From Trichomonas tenax (lineage: Eukaryota > Parabasalia > Trichomonadida > Trichomonadidae), in the NCBI GenBank assembly GCA_023091735.1, contig JALKBU010000445.1, positions 1-39,709 on the forward strand: 39,709 nt of DNA. The letters run 5' to 3'. The notes under the pieces are model-generated. The model ran no database searches. It saw only the letters and a program-made list of their open reading frames with translations, and had not been told where the DNA came from. Of the stretch, positions 36,438-39,709 are shown one piece after another (position 1 is the stretch's first letter; every line of letters starts with the position of its first letter). The translations under genes were made by a program, and so were the position numbers.

Positions 36438-39227
36438 TTAATGAAGGAGGAGAAGTGAAACAGCATCAACAATAGATTGCTTTGGTCCAAGTTTCAGTAA
36501 TATTCTAAGTTTTGATTCTATGTTTACAAGTTCAACAAACTTCTTTTGGATGTTAGTAATGAACGTATCAAAATTGCGGTCTGTGAGTGATTGCGAAGGA
36601 TCAAACATAAAGGAAAATTCTTTGGCAACAAAACCAATGATCCTTCTCTTTTCAAGTTCAAATGTATCACGAACAGAATCAATTTGTTTTTGGAGTTCAA
36701 ATTTGTGATTCATCTTTGCACATTCATTTTGCGATTCTAATAAGTTTCTTGTTTGAAGTTCTTTTGATTGAAGCTCTGCAATCTGCAGTTCCAGCTTCTG
36801 ATTGTTTAATAAAAGTTCATTATTCGTTTTCGTTAATTCTGAATTTATTTTATTAACTTTGTTCATTTCTTCTGAGAGAGATTTATTTTGATTTCTGATT
36901 CTTTGAATCTCTTCTTCATACGATTGCATCAAATTCATATTCTGTTCCTTTAATGATATTATATGGAATTGATGCTCCATCTGTGCTCCATTATTATACA
37001 TTTCGAATTTGTGAATCATTTCGTCGTTCTTGTTTTGAAGTTTTTCTACCTTTTGAAGCAATTTTAATTTTTGTTGTCTTAATTCATAATTCTCTTGCTG
37101 CAGTTTGTCGTTTCTTTCTGTTAATATCTTGAGCTCAGCTCTCATTCCAGACATTGTATTTAAGAGCTTCTGATTTGAGTTCATTATTTCATCAACTTTT
37201 GTTTGCGAAACTAATTTAATTTCATCAATTTTTGAAGCACAAGTTGTTTGTGAAAAATTGATTCGTTTTTCAAGCCCTTCTTTCTCATCTGCTAGTTTGG
37301 ATATTTGATCTTTGAGTTCTGAGTTTTTCTCATTTAGTTGAGTAATGCGATTATAAAGTTCATCAATAGTTTCTGAATTCTTTACAAAAACCTTTTCATG
37401 TTTCAATTCCTTCTTTTTCTGATCTTTTAGATTCGTTTTAATTGCTTTTTGCAATCTCTGAGACTCATTTGATATTGATGTGAGATTTTCATAGGCTTCA
37501 TCGTATGTGTTAACATTTAATAAATCAAGTAATTTCTCGTAAGCATTTTGAATTGTCAATAATTCATCTTGAAGTTTATAGTTTTCTTTATCCATTTTAT
37601 TAAATGATTCAACGAGAACTTGTTTATCAACAGATGAATTCAAATCAAATGCTCCGAACTTTGGAATCTCGATTTTATTTGTTTTCGTGAGATTGTTTTC
37701 ATTGATTCTTGAAACTTGAGAATTATACCATTTGGCAATCATCGAGAAAACATGAACAAGTTTCGTTGGAATATTCAATGTTCTATTTCCTATTTGATCA
37801 GCAAGAAGTTTCATAAGCTCTATTGGAAAATCTTCGACAGAACTTATTGCTAAATCTATGATATCTGCTTTGATGCCCGAATTTTGGTTTCTTTCCGCCA
37901 ATTTTGTCAAATCATTGATTTTGATTTCGTAAGAAGATTGATTCTTCTTCAAATCATTATTATACATTTGCAACGATTGAATCTCCTTTGAATACGTTTG
38001 AATCTGAGATAACAAACATTTATTATCATGATTGAGATCATTCATTTTAATTTTATTTTGCTCATTTTCATATCTAATTTCTTGTAATTGATGCTCAAGT
38101 TCTGCAATTCTATCATTTTTAAGCTGCAATATTTGCAAATCTGTGCTGATAATTATCTGTTTCTTTTCTGATTTGTAGTCTGCTTGAATGTTTTCAATTT
38201 TAGCTTGATTTCTTCCTTCCATTGCATAATATTCTGTTTTTAGATCATTTAACTCTTTTATTTGCTGCTGAATGATTAAATTCAATGACTTTTCTTTTTC
38301 AAGTGATGCCTTGAATTGTTTTTCGTTATTCTTGCGGCAAGAAACTTCGTTTTCAAGCTTTTTCTTTAAATCGGAAATTTGCAAAACAAGATCTTTTTTC
38401 TCATTCAAATATTGCGATTCAAGCTCATTAATTTTAACCTTGTACTGAACTATCTCTCTAGATTGCTCTAAGACGGAAGATTCTCCATTCTTCATTAATT
38501 TTTCATTCTTATCAGATAATTTTTCAATGATATTTTGTGATTGGGAATATTTCTCAGTTAATTCGCGTATCTTAATTTCATGCGATTCTTTTAATGCTTG
38601 AATCTCGTTTTCATGTGCTGTTTTAATTACTGATATTCTTGATTTTAAGTGATTAAATTTATTTTTCCATTTAAGCGCTTGAAATAGTTGTGTATCTGTG
38701 ATATCACGTTCTCCAGCAGATTCATTCGATTTTGATGATTTAATAAAAATGTTGATTAATTTTTCAACATTTTCGATCGTACACCCAAAGTATTTTGATG
38801 CATTCTGTAAAATAGATTCCATTTGGCTATTTAATTTATTGATATATTCATTCTGCGACCGATTTTGTAATTTTACTTTTGAATTTATTTCATCAATATG
38901 CTCTTTAGAATCGATATCTGTAAAAACATTCTGTTGTTTATTGTTTTGCAGTAAATTTTGCTCATTTATATCTGTTTTTGAATTTTCTTCGATATTTTTT
39001 TGTAAAGCAATTCTTAAACGCCTATGGAGATCATCATTTGCGGCCTCAGAAAGTCGAAGCCTGTTTGCCAAATTGATGTTTTCATGAAAAACTTGATCGA
39101 TTTGTTGTGAAATTGGAAGAGCTTGATCCAATTGGGCCTTCAGCTTCTGTATTTCTTCCTTCAAAATCGAATTTTCATCACTTAATCTTTCTATTTCATA
39201 TTTATTACTCAAAGATTTTTCTTCCAT
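36438..39227 (-). CDS. Long coiled-coil protein
   Basis: A 929-residue protein that is nearly all coiled coil: heptads rich in Leu, Ile, Glu, Lys, Asn and Gln run from about residue 8 to 860, for example KLLQKVEKLQNKNDEM, with a break at about 445-515 that contains a short globular-looking piece (LPIELMKLLADQIGNRTLNI, VHVFSMIAKWYNSQVSRI) and another at the C-terminus (FMFDPSQSLTDRNFDTFI, then LLKLGPKQSIVDAVSLLLLH). Trichomonad genomes carry many such proteins, often named after viral inclusion-body proteins without real relationship. A role in cytoskeleton, Golgi tethering or basal-body structure is possible; nothing in the sequence decides. The ATG is preceded by GGCGCCAAAAAA rather than the TCA-type leader, and the TAA stop overlaps TAAA. 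No membrane segment or signal peptide is visible. Confidence 0.85.
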   Translation of the reverse strand: MEEKSLSNKYEIERLSDENSILKEEIQKLKAQLDQALPISQQIDQVFHENINLANRLRLSEAANDDLHRRLRIALQKNIEENSKTDINEQNLLQNNKQQNVFTDIDSKEHIDEINSKVKLQNRSQNEYINKLNSQMESILQNASKYFGCTIENVEKLINIFIKSSKSNESAGERDITDTQLFQALKWKNKFNHLKSRISVIKTAHENEIQALKESHEIKIRELTEKYSQSQNIIEKLSDKNEKLMKNGESSVLEQSREIVQYKVKINELESQYLNEKKDLVLQISDLKKKLENEVSCRKNNEKQFKASLEKEKSLNLIIQQQIKELNDLKTEYYAMEGRNQAKIENIQADYKSEKKQIIISTDLQILQLKNDRIAELEHQLQEIRYENEQNKIKMNDLNHDNKCLLSQIQTYSKEIQSLQMYNNDLKKNQSSYEIKINDLTKLAERNQNSGIKADIIDLAISSVEDFPIELMKLLADQIGNRTLNIPTKLVHVFSMIAKWYNSQVSRINENNLTKTNKIEIPKFGAFDLNSSVDKQVLVESFNKMDKENYKLQDELLTIQNAYEKLLDLLNVNTYDEAYENLTSISNESQRLQKAIKTNLKDQKKKELKHEKVFVKNSETIDELYNRITQLNEKNSELKDQISKLADEKEGLEKRINFSQTTCASKIDEIKLVSQTKVDEIMNSNQKLLNTMSGMRAELKILTERNDKLQQENYELRQQKLKLLQKVEKLQNKNDEMIHKFEMYNNGAQMEHQFHIISLKEQNMNLMQSYEEEIQRIRNQNKSLSEEMNKVNKINSELTKTNNELLLNNQKLELQIAELQSKELQTRNLLESQNECAKMNHKFELQKQIDSVRDTFELEKRRIIGFVAKEFSFMFDPSQSLTDRNFDTFITNIQKKFVELVNIESKLRILLKLGPKQSIVDAVSLLLLH

Positions 39228-39556
39228 TTTTTTGGCGCCAAAAATAAACGGTCACCATTATTTTATTTAATATCATAAATAAGCTCAATGGTAGTTTCAT
39301 TTTTTGCTAATAAACATCGACTTTTTATTTTTAATATTTTTGATATTTTTCATTTTGATTAATAATGAATCAAAAGATTTTGAAATTAATGTACACACAC
39401 TGGACATATTATAAACTCATATTCCCGAGGGATTTTTAGAGATTTTATCAAAAATATTGATTATTTTTTAATTTTAATCATAAATACAAGTAGAAGCATT
39501 GAGTGACAGGAATGAAAACAAACACATGAATGTTCTTGCTTATTATCGATTATTAA
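39228..39556. other. Intergenic, no gene seen
   Basis: AT-rich upstream region of the coiled-coil gene. A short palindrome-like GGCGCC sits next to the start codon. No repeat apart from the element beginning at 39557. Confidence 0.5.
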
Positions 39557-39709
39557 GGGTCCGCTCCGCGACCAAAAATACTCTCAATTTTTGAGAGGAC
39601 TATGGGATAATCGTTTTTCCCAGAATATATATTGATATTTTGTGCAATATCTGAATCGACATGAGTAATTTTGCATATGATATCTACATGCACATTCTAA
39701 TCTTTTTCT
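39557..39709. mobile_element. Second copy of the TTAA-flanked element, cut by the window end
   Basis: It starts right after TTAA (39553-39556) with GGGTCCGCTCCGCGACC and follows the first copy (3912 on) for at least 150 bp in the same orientation, sharing CCAGAATATATATTGATATT and AATTTTGCATATGATATC with a few substitutions and short indels. The right end lies beyond the window. Confidence 0.85.

Noticed and set aside
36520..36856. Plus-strand frames inside the coiled-coil gene
   Set aside because: They are antisense shadows of the 929-residue frame with no features of their own.

Overview
The window looks like a piece of nuclear genome from a parabasalid flagellate (trichomonad), most likely close to Tritrichomonas. 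This is inferred from content, not from a database match. The signs are: AT-rich intergenic DNA; single-exon genes packed on both strands; very short 5' leaders, several with a TCA-type initiator just before the ATG; stop codons that run into TAAA; many divergent kinases; trichomonad-style ankyrin proteins; a long coiled-coil protein; a kinase-Sel1 fusion; and flagellar proteins.

Layout. 1-1198: no gene, overlapping palindromes near the left end. 1199-2506 (-): armadillo protein resembling ARMC2, behind an array of TTTACATGACA motifs. 2659-3892 (-): broken kinase and ankyrin pieces with a 37-bp minisatellite. 3912-4217: short TTAA-flanked inverted-repeat element; a second copy starts at 39557. 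5026-5979 (+): alpha/beta hydrolase. 6162-6884 (-): thiamine pyrophosphokinase. 7829-9016 (+): PH-domain pseudokinase. 9219-10343 (-): SWI3-like SWIRM protein. 10874-12799 (-): kinase-like/Sel1 protein. 14045-14611 (-): FCP1/SCP-like phosphatase. 14873-15150: hairpin-forming repeat. 15525-16661 (-): CAMK-like kinase. 17110-17300 (-): candidate U2-like snRNA. 17766-17866: hairpin array. 18573-20102 (-): EF-hand-like protein. 20471-21379: 909-bp long-inverted-repeat element. 21723-22457 (+): CFAP298. 22595-24187 (-): HID1-like protein. 24933-25181 (-): small ORF or RNA. 26305-27866 (-): broken ankyrin gene. 28417-29094 (+): TMEM33/Pom33-like membrane protein. 29361-30590 (-): OST48. 31245-32063 (-): S1/P1-nuclease-like protein that has lost zinc ligands. 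33339-36283: two convergent, broken genes (PPP phosphatase and karyopherin-like). 36438-39227 (-): long coiled-coil protein.

There is no operon or single pathway. Shared themes are flagellar biology (CFAP298, ARMC2-like), secretion and ER (OST48, TMEM33-like, HID1-like, S1/P1-like), nuclear function (SWI3-like, phosphatase, snRNA candidate) and signalling, where two of the three full-length kinase-fold genes lack key catalytic residues.

The signals least explained by known features are: two recurring upstream motifs (TTTACATGTCA and GTCACTTTTT), the second of which contains the trichomonad initiator; a compact structured RNA candidate with U2-like landmarks; a small TTAA-flanked element family; and a cluster of decayed genes whose breaks are directly readable. 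Frame breaks could also be assembly errors and should be checked against reads.
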